From Oscillospiraceae bacterium (GTDB lineage: Bacteria > Bacillota > Clostridia > Oscillospirales > SIG627), in the NCBI GenBank assembly GCA_015063605.1, contig SVTV01000012.1:1-64000 (forward strand): a DNA stretch of 64,000 bases, read 5' to 3'. The notes below the pieces were generated by a model. It was given only the letters and a program-made list of their open reading frames with translations. It did not search any database and was not told the origin of the DNA. Below, piece after piece: positions 36,131 to 45,748 of this stretch; position 1 is the stretch's first letter; each line of letters begins with the position of its first letter. A program made the position numbers and the translations under genes.

Positions 36131-36856
36131 TCACCATTCTTCTTTTACTGCATACTTCAGAGCGTTATTAATATACGCTTCGGCTTTATCGAGCATCATA
36201 TTGAATATCTTCTCGCCCTTTTCCTTTGTAGCCAAAGAAGGCTCGCCCCACACTCCCGTGGGGCTTAATTTATGTACGGGAGTGTAATTCAAAAAATTCT
36301 GGGGAACATCGGGAACAAAATCGTTTTTCATCATTTCTTCCTTGTTTACAAGCTCTTCAAAGAGATAAAGCATCAATGATGTTTCGCTTTCTCCCGCATG
36401 GACCTCGTTCTTTTTTGTATCCATTATCTGCTTTACATCATCGTCAACGTCGGGAGCGTAAATAATGATCTGAAGATCATTTTTCGTTGCATTCAGCTCT
36501 CTCACGGCGGGAAAAGCCGCAAAGATTCCTCCGTGACCCAGAATAAGAATGACTTTTTTGAAGCCTTGGGAATGGAGGGATCCTATTATATCCTGAAGCA
36601 TTGTATAAAATGTAGACGGACGCATCCAAACGCTTCCCTTTTTGCCTTTGTGTTCATAACAGGTCGATATCGGAAGAACAGGAAGAAGGAGGGCGTCAAA
36701 TCTTTCGGCAAGCTTTTCGGAAAAGGCTTCAGCAAACATTGCATCCGTACCGATGGGAAGATGTGAGCTGTGCTGCTCAACGCTTCCGAGGGGAATAACA
36801 GCAGTATCAATATTAGCGGCTTCTATTTCTTTTTGAGTATTTCTGTAAGTAAGCAA
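36131..36856 (-). CDS. Creatininase-family amidohydrolase
   Basis: A 241-residue metal-dependent cyclic-amide hydrolase of the creatininase superfamily. Motifs: VIPLGSVEQHSSHLPIGTDA (metal Glu, His and Asp), ILGHGG and VHAGESETSLML. Members hydrolyse creatinine, formylated amines or lactams; the substrate here is not evident. I place the start at TTG 36856 because GGAGA lies 6 bases upstream and the protein then begins LTYRNTQKEIE, as in relatives; a GTG at 36883 would add nine residues. The NahK-like kinase lies upstream on the same strand. Confidence 0.85.
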   Translation of the reverse strand: MLTYRNTQKEIEAANIDTAVIPLGSVEQHSSHLPIGTDAMFAEAFSEKLAERFDALLLPVLPISTCYEHKGKKGSVWMRPSTFYTMLQDIIGSLHSQGFKKVILILGHGGIFAAFPAVRELNATKNDLQIIIYAPDVDDDVKQIMDTKKNEVHAGESETSLMLYLFEELVNKEEMMKNDFVPDVPQNFLNYTPVHKLSPTGVWGEPSLATKEKGEKIFNMMLDKAEAYINNALKYAVKEEW

Positions 36857-36918
36857 TTCAATTCTCCAAATGAGGGATACCACCTAAAAGACAGTATCCC
36901 TGCTCGTTTCAATAATAT

Positions 36919-38004
36919 TCAGCTTTCGATTATATCACGGATTATCCATTGAAGCTCGTTGTATTTTCTCTTTATGTCTTTTGCAAGCTTCAATTGACAA
37001 CGTGTACGGACAAGGTTATGTCCCGGATAATTACACTTAAAATATTTATCACCGGTAAGATAATCGTCAAGAAAACGTGATGCCAATTCAACGGTTATCG
37101 AGAAGGAAGCCAATACGAGATTGTCTATTTCCTCCTGAGTAAACGAATCCTTGACCTCACCGATAAATCCTCGTGCAAATGCACGGAATTTTGCCGTATC
37201 AAAGAATACCTTGGATATATCCGGTTCATCCTCAACGGAGGTATTTGCTATAAAGCGGACAGCATCGCCAAAATCGTACATACCCATGCCCGGCATTATC
37301 GTGTCAAGGTCGATAACTATAAGAGGTCTCTTTGTTATTCTGTCGAAAAGAACATTATTGGCTTTTGTGTCATTGTGAGCGACTCTGACGGGAAGCTCTC
37401 CGTTGGCAAATCTGACACTGAGTTCAGATGCCATATCCTTCACCGAACGGATATACTCAAGCTCAGCCGCTACCTCACATGCTCTGCCGTATTCGTCCTT
37501 TTCGGCATCCTCGAAAAGCTTATCTATGCGCTTTTTGGTGTAATGAAAATCTTTTATGGTCTCATGAAGAACGGAACCGTCAAAATCGGAAAGCTGCATC
37601 TGAAAATGACCGAAGGCTTCGCCCGTGGATTGAATAATCGAAAGATCGTCCGAGGAATTGAAGGTTACCGACTCGACATAATTTCTGACACGCCAAAAAT
37701 AATCCTCGTCGCCTATGTAGTAATTCTCACCGCTGTCAATGTGGTGGAAATGAAGTGTGACCTGATCGGGATACTTCTCGCGAATGTGAGTGGTGACGCG
37801 GTCAATATTCTCCATTATTTCAATGGGATTCTTAAACACAACTGTATTTACCTTCTGAAACAGGTATGATTTAAGCGAGTTATCTGCTTCAACATACGTC
37901 ACTTTGTATGTTGAATTAATATTACCATGGGTTATAGTATCGTACGAATATATACTTCCTTTAAGTCGGAATTTTTCACCGACACTCTTTAAGGTGTTAA
38001 ACAT
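36919..38004 (-). CDS. APH-fold kinase, N-acetylhexosamine 1-kinase-like
   Basis: A 361-residue small-molecule kinase of the aminoglycoside-phosphotransferase/choline-kinase fold. The catalytic loop is VAHNDTKANNVLFD and the metal-binding Asp lies in VIDLDTIMPG. Length, the N-terminal HGNINSTYKV segment and the C-terminal HNLVRTRCQLKLAKD stretch fit the NahK group, which phosphorylates N-acetylhexosamines at C1 in Bifidobacterium glycan salvage. Other sugar or amino-alcohol substrates cannot be excluded. It has its own promoter about 100 bases upstream and precedes the creatininase gene. Confidence 0.78.
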   Translation of the reverse strand: MFNTLKSVGEKFRLKGSIYSYDTITHGNINSTYKVTYVEADNSLKSYLFQKVNTVVFKNPIEIMENIDRVTTHIREKYPDQVTLHFHHIDSGENYYIGDEDYFWRVRNYVESVTFNSSDDLSIIQSTGEAFGHFQMQLSDFDGSVLHETIKDFHYTKKRIDKLFEDAEKDEYGRACEVAAELEYIRSVKDMASELSVRFANGELPVRVAHNDTKANNVLFDRITKRPLIVIDLDTIMPGMGMYDFGDAVRFIANTSVEDEPDISKVFFDTAKFRAFARGFIGEVKDSFTQEEIDNLVLASFSITVELASRFLDDYLTGDKYFKCNYPGHNLVRTRCQLKLAKDIKRKYNELQWIIRDIIES

Positions 38005-38056
38005 TGAAACTCCAAATTAATTATTTACGCACAATGCGTATAGTCTTTATAATAAT

Positions 38057-38073
38057 ATTCCGGATTATCCGAA
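38057..38073. promoter_or_regulatory. Imperfect palindrome in the kinase leader
   Basis: TTCCGGATTATCCGAA-like dyad, with CGGAT/ATCCG arms, lies between the promoter at 38101 and the kinase start, a position suited to a repressor. Confidence 0.3.
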
Positions 38074-38100
38074 AAAATTTAAAGCAATGCCAATGATATG

Positions 38101-38129
38101 ATTATAGCATTATTCCTTTGAATTGTCAA
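38101..38129 (-). promoter_or_regulatory. Consensus promoter of the kinase-creatininase unit
   Basis: Minus-strand TTGACA (38124-38129) and TATAAT (38101-38106) separated by 17 bases: perfect sigma-A consensus. Confidence 0.85.
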
Positions 38130-38175
38130 TACAAAACTCATTAAAATTTCAATTGTCAAAATTCATTCAAAAAAA

Positions 38176-38223
38176 GACAGAGACCGTAAAGCCTCTGCTT
38201 ACTGCACGGCTTATGTCTCTGTC
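38176..38223 (-). terminator. Terminator of the GH-like gene at 38252
   Basis: GACAGAGAC (38176-38184) pairs with GTCTCTGTC (38215-38223). Read on the minus strand the stem is followed by a run of T. It ends the long minus-strand run and insulates the kinase promoter. Confidence 0.8.
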
Positions 38224-38251
38224 CTTAAGCTTTTATTAATTTAGATCACGG

Positions 38252-40237
38252 TCACTCTATTACTGCATAGATACCCGAACCGGAAATATCAAACTTGACA
38301 ATATATCCGTTTTCTGTCTTTGTTATTTCAACATCTCTTGCTCCGCCGAATTCATAGGATTTTACCTTGCCTTCACGGAAAGCGGGAAGATCCTTACCCG
38401 TAATTTCTATCTCATATACGTGATCGGTGATCTGGCTTTCAATCTTATCGAGAACCTTGGTTCCGAATGTTGATATCCACTTATGAGGAACGCCCGTCAA
38501 AGCGGTATTCATTATATGGAGAATGAGTCTGCCGTCAGATTCTACCTTTGCACGGAACACTCTTCTCTTATCGCCCTTCAATACCTTGACTGTGGGAACT
38601 ATCAAGCCCTCTTCAATAAGCCTCGGAAGATCCGCAGAACCGTTGACAATATAAAGTCCGTCATATTTTACGCTGAGAAGCTCTTCGGAGAGTGCTTTTT
38701 CACGCTCATAACCATTTTCGTCGTAAAGTCCGAAAGGAAGGGTCATAATAAGCTTTCCGCCGTGTGAAAGATATGTCTTTATCGCTTCAAACTGTGCATC
38801 GGATACGCACGCATTGCTTTCCATAACGATAGGTGTATCCTCGGTAAGAAGTGCTTCGGCATCAGCCAATTCTCTGTATCTTACAAATCTGTAATCTACA
38901 TTATTTCTTACAAAGCTCTGTGCCCATCCGTTTACGAGAGTCCATACCTCTTCGCCCTTTTCGTTTTTCCATCCGTTCATTCTGTTGTATCTGCTGTTTA
39001 CAAGACGAACATTAAGAACATTTTCACACTTCAAGGGATCGATGGGGCTGTTTGCTTCTTCCCAACGGTAAATGGGAGTTACAAGATCTTCTTCCTTGGG
39101 AAGATCATCGGGGACATCGTCCAGACGGCCTGCCATTGTGCTTGACCAGTTGGTTGCACCCCAGAAGCGTGCAAGAGCCCATCCGAAATAAGCACTATCT
39201 TCAAATGTTGTATAGCTCAGTGCTATTGCGGGAGCATTGCCCATCTTCTTCGCAATGTCTCTCTGCTGCATTGCCTCGGCATCCTTAGATACCCAATTTA
39301 CAGCATTGGATATAAGACCGCAGTTTTCAAGCATAACAAGGTCAAGAGTATCGGCTGCACTTTCAAGATCAAGAGAAAGAGCATTGAGCACCATGGGACC
39401 TGTAGCGGAGCAGCAGGTGAAGAGAGGAATATTACCGACGGTTTCCTTAACCATCTTAATATGATCGTTTATGGAATCGGTCCTCATTTTAAGGTAAGAT
39501 CTGAACGCAGGGCTCTTATAATTACCCCATGTATACGGATGACCGGAGGTATCACCCCAAAAATCCTTATCGTCGAGAGAAGGTATCTCATAACCGTAAT
39601 CTCTTCTGAAGCGTTCTCTGCAGTACTCGCATCCGCAAACGGTAAGTCCGCCGTATTCACACATATCATCGACTTCTATTGCATCTATCGGAACTTCGGC
39701 AATAAGTCTTTCCAGATATTTCTTATGCATATCGAGAAAACCGGGATTATTGTGGCAGAACAATTCAGCCTGATAATTGGGTGTATAGCCTCTTGAACCG
39801 TCTCTGAAATCGACCTCGCAGATATCCCAGAATCTGTGTCCTTCATACTGTGCGAATTCAGCCGCCTTGAAATCCTTGTGGAGAAGGATGTGGTGGCGGT
39901 GGGATCTGTGAAGCTTATAAAATTCATCAAGTCCTCTGGGTCTTTCGATAAGGTTGCAGGAATAATGCTCAACGAACTTTATTCCGTACTTATGAAGCTC
40001 ATCGCAAACATCCTTAAGATATCCGTGAACGTTCTGAAAATAATCCGCATAGTCAAAACGCATATGCAAACCGTAATTCATTACCGCATCGATACCGGCA
40101 TCATGAAAAGCCTTTGCACGCTTTTTTATCTTATTCTTTACCGTTATATCGGGCCAGAGAACGACATCGACATCATTCCACCAGCTCGCCATTCTTTTCG
40201 GTTTAAATTCCGAGTTATACTGTCTTTTAGGTTCCAT
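38252..40237 (-). CDS. Uncharacterised glycoside-hydrolase-like protein
   Basis: A 661-residue cytosolic protein with a probable N-terminal TIM barrel (residues about 20-400: KAFHDAGIDAVMNYG, IKFVEHYSCN, DICEVDFRDG, AIEVDDMCEYGG, CGCEYCRERFRRDYGYEIP). A beta-galactosidase-trimerisation-like Rossmann domain follows (about 440-560: ELADAEALLTEDTPIVM, YLSHGGKLIMTLPFG) and then a beta C-terminal domain. This domain order recalls GH42-type enzymes, but the sequence is not a typical GH42. Glu/Asp residues in AIEVDDM and DICEVDF are catalytic candidates. It lies 52 bases after the transglutaminase-like gene. Confidence 0.7.
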   Translation of the reverse strand: MEPKRQYNSEFKPKRMASWWNDVDVVLWPDITVKNKIKKRAKAFHDAGIDAVMNYGLHMRFDYADYFQNVHGYLKDVCDELHKYGIKFVEHYSCNLIERPRGLDEFYKLHRSHRHHILLHKDFKAAEFAQYEGHRFWDICEVDFRDGSRGYTPNYQAELFCHNNPGFLDMHKKYLERLIAEVPIDAIEVDDMCEYGGLTVCGCEYCRERFRRDYGYEIPSLDDKDFWGDTSGHPYTWGNYKSPAFRSYLKMRTDSINDHIKMVKETVGNIPLFTCCSATGPMVLNALSLDLESAADTLDLVMLENCGLISNAVNWVSKDAEAMQQRDIAKKMGNAPAIALSYTTFEDSAYFGWALARFWGATNWSSTMAGRLDDVPDDLPKEEDLVTPIYRWEEANSPIDPLKCENVLNVRLVNSRYNRMNGWKNEKGEEVWTLVNGWAQSFVRNNVDYRFVRYRELADAEALLTEDTPIVMESNACVSDAQFEAIKTYLSHGGKLIMTLPFGLYDENGYEREKALSEELLSVKYDGLYIVNGSADLPRLIEEGLIVPTVKVLKGDKRRVFRAKVESDGRLILHIMNTALTGVPHKWISTFGTKVLDKIESQITDHVYEIEITGKDLPAFREGKVKSYEFGGARDVEITKTENGYIVKFDISGSGIYAVIE

Positions 40238-40289
40238 TTCAAAATCCTTTCATCAACGTTTGATTTTGTTTATTCGGTCAAAGACCTTT

Positions 40290-43200
40290 TTATATTACAT
40301 TCATAATATACCGACCGTATATTTTTCCGATAATGCCGGAATTTCTGTATATCGAATCGGTTATCCTGAAAATATAATCACTTATCGTCTGTTTTTCCTG
40401 AGTTGTGAGTTCAACAGACGAAAACTCATTTTCCTGCAAACGGCTCAAGACCTCAACAAGCCCCTTCTTATCAAAGGTCATTATACTTCCGTCGGTATAC
40501 TTTTCAAGCTTTGAGAAAGCATTGTCCGAAAAACAGACCATGCTCTCATAATCTTTAACAGATACGCCGACATATCCGAATACCTTAATAAGGTATTTCA
40601 TCATCGCCGTTCCGCCTTGCTTTCCCTGCATCAAGAAGCTTCTTGCCCTTCTTTTTCGGGTGAGTACAGGACGCATAGCTACAGACGCAATAATCAGAAA
40701 TACAGCCGTTATCACTAATGCATACCAAACACCGGAGGAAATCTCATATTTTTGTTCCGTTGGCGGAAGAGGTTCGGGCTCGTCATTATCAGTATCGTCA
40801 TCGGGTATATCCGTATCGTTGTTACCGCTTCCCGGTATTTCCGTTGGCGGTGCATCGGAAGAAGGATCACCCCCACCCCAGGGAGAATTTCCGTAGCCTG
40901 CCGTAGGCTCAAATATCATCCAACCGATACCTTCAATGTAAGCCTCAACCCATGCATGAGCGTTCTTATCCAAAACGGAATACTGATATACGGTATCAGC
41001 ACCGTATTTGGCGGGTATCGCCTCATTGGCATCAGCATAATAGCCTTCAGCATATCTTGCGGGAATCCCTCCCAAACGCAGAAGATTTACCATTGCCGTG
41101 GCAAAATGCGTACAGTACCCTCTTTTGGTATCGAATATAAAGCTTTCTATATAGTCACCGCCGCCATTATCTCCCGGTACGGGAGAGGTAGTATAAGTAT
41201 AATTATTGCTGAAATACTCTGCCAGAAGAAAAGCCGATTCAAGATCCGAACCGCTTTCCCTTGTTACCTCTTCATAAAGACGCTTCATTCTTTCGCTTGA
41301 AGCTATTTTCTCGGTAAGCCCGAGATACTCCTCGTAAACGTATTTCTCGTATTCGTCCTCGATAAGTGCAGTCTCATAAAACACATCAAGGAGATATTCT
41401 ATATCGCTGTCATCGGCAATCTCCAATATCCTCTTATCGTGCTGAGGCACAGTGGATCTTAATGAATAAAGTGTTTTCTCCGGACCCAATGACTTGAGAA
41501 GCTCCTTGAAATACTCATAAAGACGGATATTTTCTTCCGTTGCGGATATGAAATCATCGCTCGAATAATCGGGTACATATGCGGATGACCTGTACTTAAT
41601 AGTCTGTTCGCCGCGGTGGGCAAATGCTTCACGGGACAGGTCGCTTCCCTGTGTCATATAATATACGGAATCTCCGAGAAAATGAAGCTCGTAGCCCATT
41701 TCGTATGATATTCTGTTCGGTACGGAATATGAGGGTACCAGAAGAAGATGAGCTCCCGGCTCGGTATATGCTATAGTGGACAGAATATAATCGAATCCTA
41801 TATTGTTAAGAGTATTACTCGTTCTTGACAAAAAATCGGCGTAAGATGTATACAGAACATCGGGCATGAAGCCTTCTCCGAATCTTTGTTTGAAGCGTAT
41901 CATATCAAGAGGATCGGCATCATTCCATTTTCCGTTATCGTATTCCTTGCCTATCCACCCGCGCAGATAAAAGGATTCTCTGCGTGAGGTATCGGCAATG
42001 ATCTTCAACGTATCATCAAACTCTATGGGATCGTCCGAAACGTTTCCGCCGCCGATATCTCCTCCTATTATTTCGGATGTTATGTTACCGCTGTTGCCCA
42101 TGTACGCCTGAATAAGCGCACGCACAGTCCTCATCTGACCGTCAAGAATATCTATCTTAGGAAATGCACCGAGACTTGCAGGGGCAGCAAGTGTAAAAAC
42201 CATCAGCGCAGACATAGCTAAAGTTACTATTCCTATGAATCCCTGTTTAGCGTGCGAGGGTAAAGACAGCCTTGCGCGTTCGTTTTTCACTTTCTTTTCC
42301 GAAAGCTTTTCGGGGGATCTCTCGATAGCCGCTTCCTTTTTGAGTGAGCTCCTTTTGAGTGCATCGGAAAAAAGCAAAATGTAGGAGGTCAAAACAGCGG
42401 CTGATATAAGTATAATACTGATAAAAGAAAAATGAAATCCGAAAAAGAAGGTGACGAAAGTGATAACGAGAGAAAAGACTCCCATCAGAATATATCTGAA
42501 CTTAGCACCAAGAAACAAAAAAGCGGAAAAAGGAATTATCAGAAGCTGCCAGAAAGTCATCATGCGAAGAGAAATCTTATAGAAATTCTCCGATGCTCTC
42601 AATGTCTCTATCTGAGAGAGAGTAAATACTCCTCCGGGCAGTGTATCATCAATGATGAAATTACCTTCGGCGAGCTTGTGGTAGACATGGCTGACGATAT
42701 AATTTATGTCACCCGCCACATCATCCAGAATACCTATAACGAATACCGTAGTTATAAGTATTACTGCAATCAAAATTATCAGAGCACTCCATACCACCGT
42801 TTTATTTGTCTCTTTCAGCTTAAATGAAGTGAAGTATATCAGAATACAAATGAGAGATATGACTGCATAAGAAACAACATTCAATACTGTAGGTATCAGT
42901 TCCATTGAATCGAGAAAAATAAATACATAAGCAGATGACAAAAGTGCAAAGCATACTATTCTCTTCAATGAAAGTGACGCTTCACTCATACCTATAATGC
43001 TGTCGTCCTTGATATTCGTTCTTAAATGAAACCCTTTACCTTTAAGGCTTTTCTCATAGGTCACCATAAAGAATACAGATGCCAACGAACAGATCAAAAG
43101 TGCAAATGTATTATTTGTAGGATAAAAGCCTATAAAAAAAGAAAAGATAATGTATGCTCCGACGAAAGCTCCCAAATATATACTTCTTATCTTCTTCCCC

Positions 43201-43808
43201 ATTATGCTGTATACGCAGACTGCAGAGAAGATCAAAGCGATAAACGCACATATCTCTGTAGAAAAAACGGTAAACTGTCCCTCTTCGGATATCCAAACGG
43301 AAGAAACAGTCGGATCGGGGAGAAATGTATAGCCTTTTTCGTAAAGCAATCCGCAGACATATTCATAGAAAAAACGAGCAGCATCAATGGGATGCAAATG
43401 CATCAATCCACAGAAGCGCAACAGTATAAACGCTGTGGGCAACAAAAGGACAGCTCCGAATATCCGAAGCTTATTACCGAGAGCTATCAATGAAAAAGAA
43501 GCACATGAAAAGACGGTAAGAGCGATCAACGAAAATACATCGGGTGCAAATCCGTAGCCCTCTGCCATGCATAATACGAAAGAAACAGCGAGTACACTGA
43601 TGCATATACATTTTGCAATACATCCCGCTGTGTTGACTATCTTATTCTCTTTCGCGTCCTCATCATTCTTCTGACAGAATGTCATCATCGCATCATCTTC
43701 CGAGGCATGAGCATTGGCGAAGGTGTTTTCAGAGCGCAAAAGTGCATCGCGCTGCGATCCTGCGCGAGTCTTTTTTTCTTCTGTTTTCAGCCAATGCTTG
43801 TTTTTCAT
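40290..43808 (-). CDS. Large membrane transglutaminase-like (TgpA-type) protein
   Basis: A 1172-residue protein. The N-terminal about 560 residues are polytopic, with roughly a dozen hydrophobic helices. An extracytoplasmic domain follows with a transglutaminase-like core near residues 860-985. The triad is Cys899 in RGYCTHFATAMVNLLR, His951 in NAHAWVEAY and an acidic position in WMIFEPTAG, where Glu replaces the usual Asp. Next come a Pro/Asp/Thr linker (about 985-1020), one more helix and a cytoplasmic C-terminal domain. The layout matches TgpA/DUF3488-DUF4129 proteins, whose role is poorly known, but it is unusually long. It lies downstream of Mini-RNase III and the beta-helix array on the same strand. 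Confidence 0.85.
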   Translation of the reverse strand: MKNKHWLKTEEKKTRAGSQRDALLRSENTFANAHASEDDAMMTFCQKNDEDAKENKIVNTAGCIAKCICISVLAVSFVLCMAEGYGFAPDVFSLIALTVFSCASFSLIALGNKLRIFGAVLLLPTAFILLRFCGLMHLHPIDAARFFYEYVCGLLYEKGYTFLPDPTVSSVWISEEGQFTVFSTEICAFIALIFSAVCVYSIMGKKIRSIYLGAFVGAYIIFSFFIGFYPTNNTFALLICSLASVFFMVTYEKSLKGKGFHLRTNIKDDSIIGMSEASLSLKRIVCFALLSSAYVFIFLDSMELIPTVLNVVSYAVISLICILIYFTSFKLKETNKTVVWSALIILIAVILITTVFVIGILDDVAGDINYIVSHVYHKLAEGNFIIDDTLPGGVFTLSQIETLRASENFYKISLRMMTFWQLLIIPFSAFLFLGAKFRYILMGVFSLVITFVTFFFGFHFSFISIILISAAVLTSYILLFSDALKRSSLKKEAAIERSPEKLSEKKVKNERARLSLPSHAKQGFIGIVTLAMSALMVFTLAAPASLGAFPKIDILDGQMRTVRALIQAYMGNSGNITSEIIGGDIGGGNVSDDPIEFDDTLKIIADTSRRESFYLRGWIGKEYDNGKWNDADPLDMIRFKQRFGEGFMPDVLYTSYADFLSRTSNTLNNIGFDYILSTIAYTEPGAHLLLVPSYSVPNRISYEMGYELHFLGDSVYYMTQGSDLSREAFAHRGEQTIKYRSSAYVPDYSSDDFISATEENIRLYEYFKELLKSLGPEKTLYSLRSTVPQHDKRILEIADDSDIEYLLDVFYETALIEDEYEKYVYEEYLGLTEKIASSERMKRLYEEVTRESGSDLESAFLLAEYFSNNYTYTTSPVPGDNGGGDYIESFIFDTKRGYCTHFATAMVNLLRLGGIPARYAEGYYADANEAIPAKYGADTVYQYSVLDKNAHAWVEAYIEGIGWMIFEPTAGYGNSPWGGGDPSSDAPPTEIPGSGNNDTDIPDDDTDNDEPEPLPPTEQKYEISSGVWYALVITAVFLIIASVAMRPVLTRKRRARSFLMQGKQGGTAMMKYLIKVFGYVGVSVKDYESMVCFSDNAFSKLEKYTDGSIMTFDKKGLVEVLSRLQENEFSSVELTTQEKQTISDYIFRITDSIYRNSGIIGKIYGRYIMNVI

Positions 43809-43834
43809 GGCATTTCGTCTCCTTATATACTACT

Positions 43835-44224
43835 TTATTCGGACTCCTCTTTTTCTCCGCACGGAAAGCCCAGCTCAAAAAGCTCCCTGTTGCGTTCGTT
43901 ATTGTTGATATAATAATTATATCCGAACACAGCTTCAAGTCCCGTAGCTATCCTGTAAGTATACAGCGACGTATTTCTCGGATTTGAATTGCTTTTTGCG
44001 TTTTTTCCGTGTCTGAATATTTCGGCTTCATCCTCCGAAAAATGATCCGCCAATCTCTTTGCCGCCTCCGCCTGAAAGGGTGCGCTGACATACGAAAGAG
44101 ATTCTTTATTGCAGCTCTGAGGATTTGCCCCTTTTATTTTAATCAATCTTTCCCTTACGAGCACCTCGAAAACAGAGTCTCCGAGATAGCTCAGAAGGAG
44201 AACATCGGGTAATTCTTTGATCAT
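43835..44224 (-). CDS. mrnC: Mini-ribonuclease III
   Basis: A 129-residue RNase III catalytic domain without a dsRNA-binding domain, which matures 23S rRNA in Bacillota. LLLSYLGDSVFEVLVRERL is the Mini-III signature with the metal Asp, then KSNSNPRNTSLYTYRIATGLEAVFGYNYY with the second acidic site. The length and motifs are complete. It sits between the beta-helix array and the transglutaminase-like gene, 26 and 33 bases from its neighbours, so it is probably co-transcribed with them, which is an unusual context for this housekeeping gene. Confidence 0.93.
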   Translation of the reverse strand: MIKELPDVLLLSYLGDSVFEVLVRERLIKIKGANPQSCNKESLSYVSAPFQAEAAKRLADHFSEDEAEIFRHGKNAKSNSNPRNTSLYTYRIATGLEAVFGYNYYINNNERNRELFELGFPCGEKEESE

Positions 44225-44257
44225 TATGTATTCCTGACTTATTTATTATCTGAAAGC

Positions 44258-45682
44258 TTATTTTACGACGGTACGCTTCTCGATGCCGAAAATATTATCG
44301 TATGTCTTCATTTTCTCGCCCGTAATAACGCTGTAATTATACTGATTTACGGGATTCAACAGAATATTATGGAAAAATGTATAGTGCTCCACGGGTACGC
44401 CGCGCACATGAAAAGGATTCATGGGGGAAAGGAATGTATTATTATACATTTCAACGTATTTCCCCGCTATATTTGTACCGTCTCCTCTGTCTCTGCCGCC
44501 GTGCATATCGTAAACATGATCGAGAAAATCTCCCATTTCAATGTTATGCCTTGCGATATAATATGTATCGGCAGTACCTGAGCCGGCTATGGAATGGCGG
44601 TTGAAATTGCAGAGATTATATTCCACTATACCGCCGCCTCCGACAAACTGAATGCCGTAGCCCAAGCCTTTTATCTGATTATGGTGAACGTAATTGTGAT
44701 GGAAGAGGTGATCGTCACCGTAAACACAGACCGCACTGTATGAAAAGCCTGACAACTCGCAGTTATCTATCTCTACATTGTTGCCGTCAACGATTATTCC
44801 GAGAACTACTGTATAGCGGTAAAAATAGCTGCTTCCCGGAGGATTCGGGACAGAAAAAGCGCGGTAGTGATGTTCAACGTGCTGCAAACCGTCGGGGCCT
44901 TGAAAAGCCAGACCTGTAATGCGTGAATCATCGGCGCATGTTATAAGCTTTGTAGTTGTAAAGGGAGGAACGACGCCTGAGCCTACTATCCTGCCTCCCG
45001 TGGAAACAGAACCGTCCTCACGTACATATCCTCTGTCGGATGCTAAGGTCACACCTTTATTGAGGCAAATATGGAATCCTCCGTTTTCGGCATCGGGCAT
45101 CTCCATAGTAAAGTCTATAGTCACATCGGAAGGAATAAAAATAACCTCTCCGGGCTGTGCTTTTTTCGATGCCTCAACAAGCTCCGTATAGGAATGTACT
45201 ATATAGTCGCCTGTTGTGATAATGTCATCGTAGCCTATGCCTCCTCCGATGGGAGGAACATCTTCAGCCGCATATGCACCGTAAACGGTATCACCGACGG
45301 CAATTGACAAAGAATCGTAATATTTCAAATAATTAGAATATGATGCCAATTCAATTACCGCATCTTCAATAATGGGATATATTTCCTTGGGATCGAAGGA
45401 GCCCGACTTCTCTTTTGCATATTCAAGCTTATTTTTTACATATTCCGTATCTCCGTACCAATTGGATGTAAGTATATCCGGGTAAACGGGTACATCGCTT
45501 TTGAAGTTTTCCGCAGGAAAGCTATCGACTCTGTGTGGGATTAGTTTTGCATCGCCCGATACGTTTGCCGCAATCTCCGAATCATCGGAAATGAGAAAGC
45601 TTCCCGTTACAAAACCGCCTACAAGACTTAATATAGAAATGATCGTTAAAAATAATGCTGTTGATGCTTTTGATCTGAACAC
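44258..45682 (-). CDS. Beta-helix array member 1 (membrane-anchored)
   Basis: A 474-residue protein, promoter-distal member of the ten-gene array. One N-terminal hydrophobic segment (about residues 6-30, LFLTIISILSLVGGFVTGSF) anchors or exports it. A helical region and the shared GGGIGYDDIITTGDYIV segment follow, then a right-handed parallel beta-helix (GVTLASDRGYVREDGSVSTG, ITGLAFQGPDG, VEIDNCELSGFS, YVHHNQIKGLGYG). The family core is MHGGRDRGDGTNIAGKYVEM. GTG 45682 is chosen because AAGGAG lies 8 bases upstream, inside the longer open frame starting at 45706. Subgroup A with the next two genes. Function unknown; a lyase or glycan-binding surface role is inference. Confidence 0.82.
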   Translation of the reverse strand: MFRSKASTALFLTIISILSLVGGFVTGSFLISDDSEIAANVSGDAKLIPHRVDSFPAENFKSDVPVYPDILTSNWYGDTEYVKNKLEYAKEKSGSFDPKEIYPIIEDAVIELASYSNYLKYYDSLSIAVGDTVYGAYAAEDVPPIGGGIGYDDIITTGDYIVHSYTELVEASKKAQPGEVIFIPSDVTIDFTMEMPDAENGGFHICLNKGVTLASDRGYVREDGSVSTGGRIVGSGVVPPFTTTKLITCADDSRITGLAFQGPDGLQHVEHHYRAFSVPNPPGSSYFYRYTVVLGIIVDGNNVEIDNCELSGFSYSAVCVYGDDHLFHHNYVHHNQIKGLGYGIQFVGGGGIVEYNLCNFNRHSIAGSGTADTYYIARHNIEMGDFLDHVYDMHGGRDRGDGTNIAGKYVEMYNNTFLSPMNPFHVRGVPVEHYTFFHNILLNPVNQYNYSVITGEKMKTYDNIFGIEKRTVVK

Positions 45683-45748
45683 AACCGCCGCTCCTTGAAA
45701 ATTCACTTAATAATACTTGAAAGATATACGGTAACAAGCTTTTGATAG

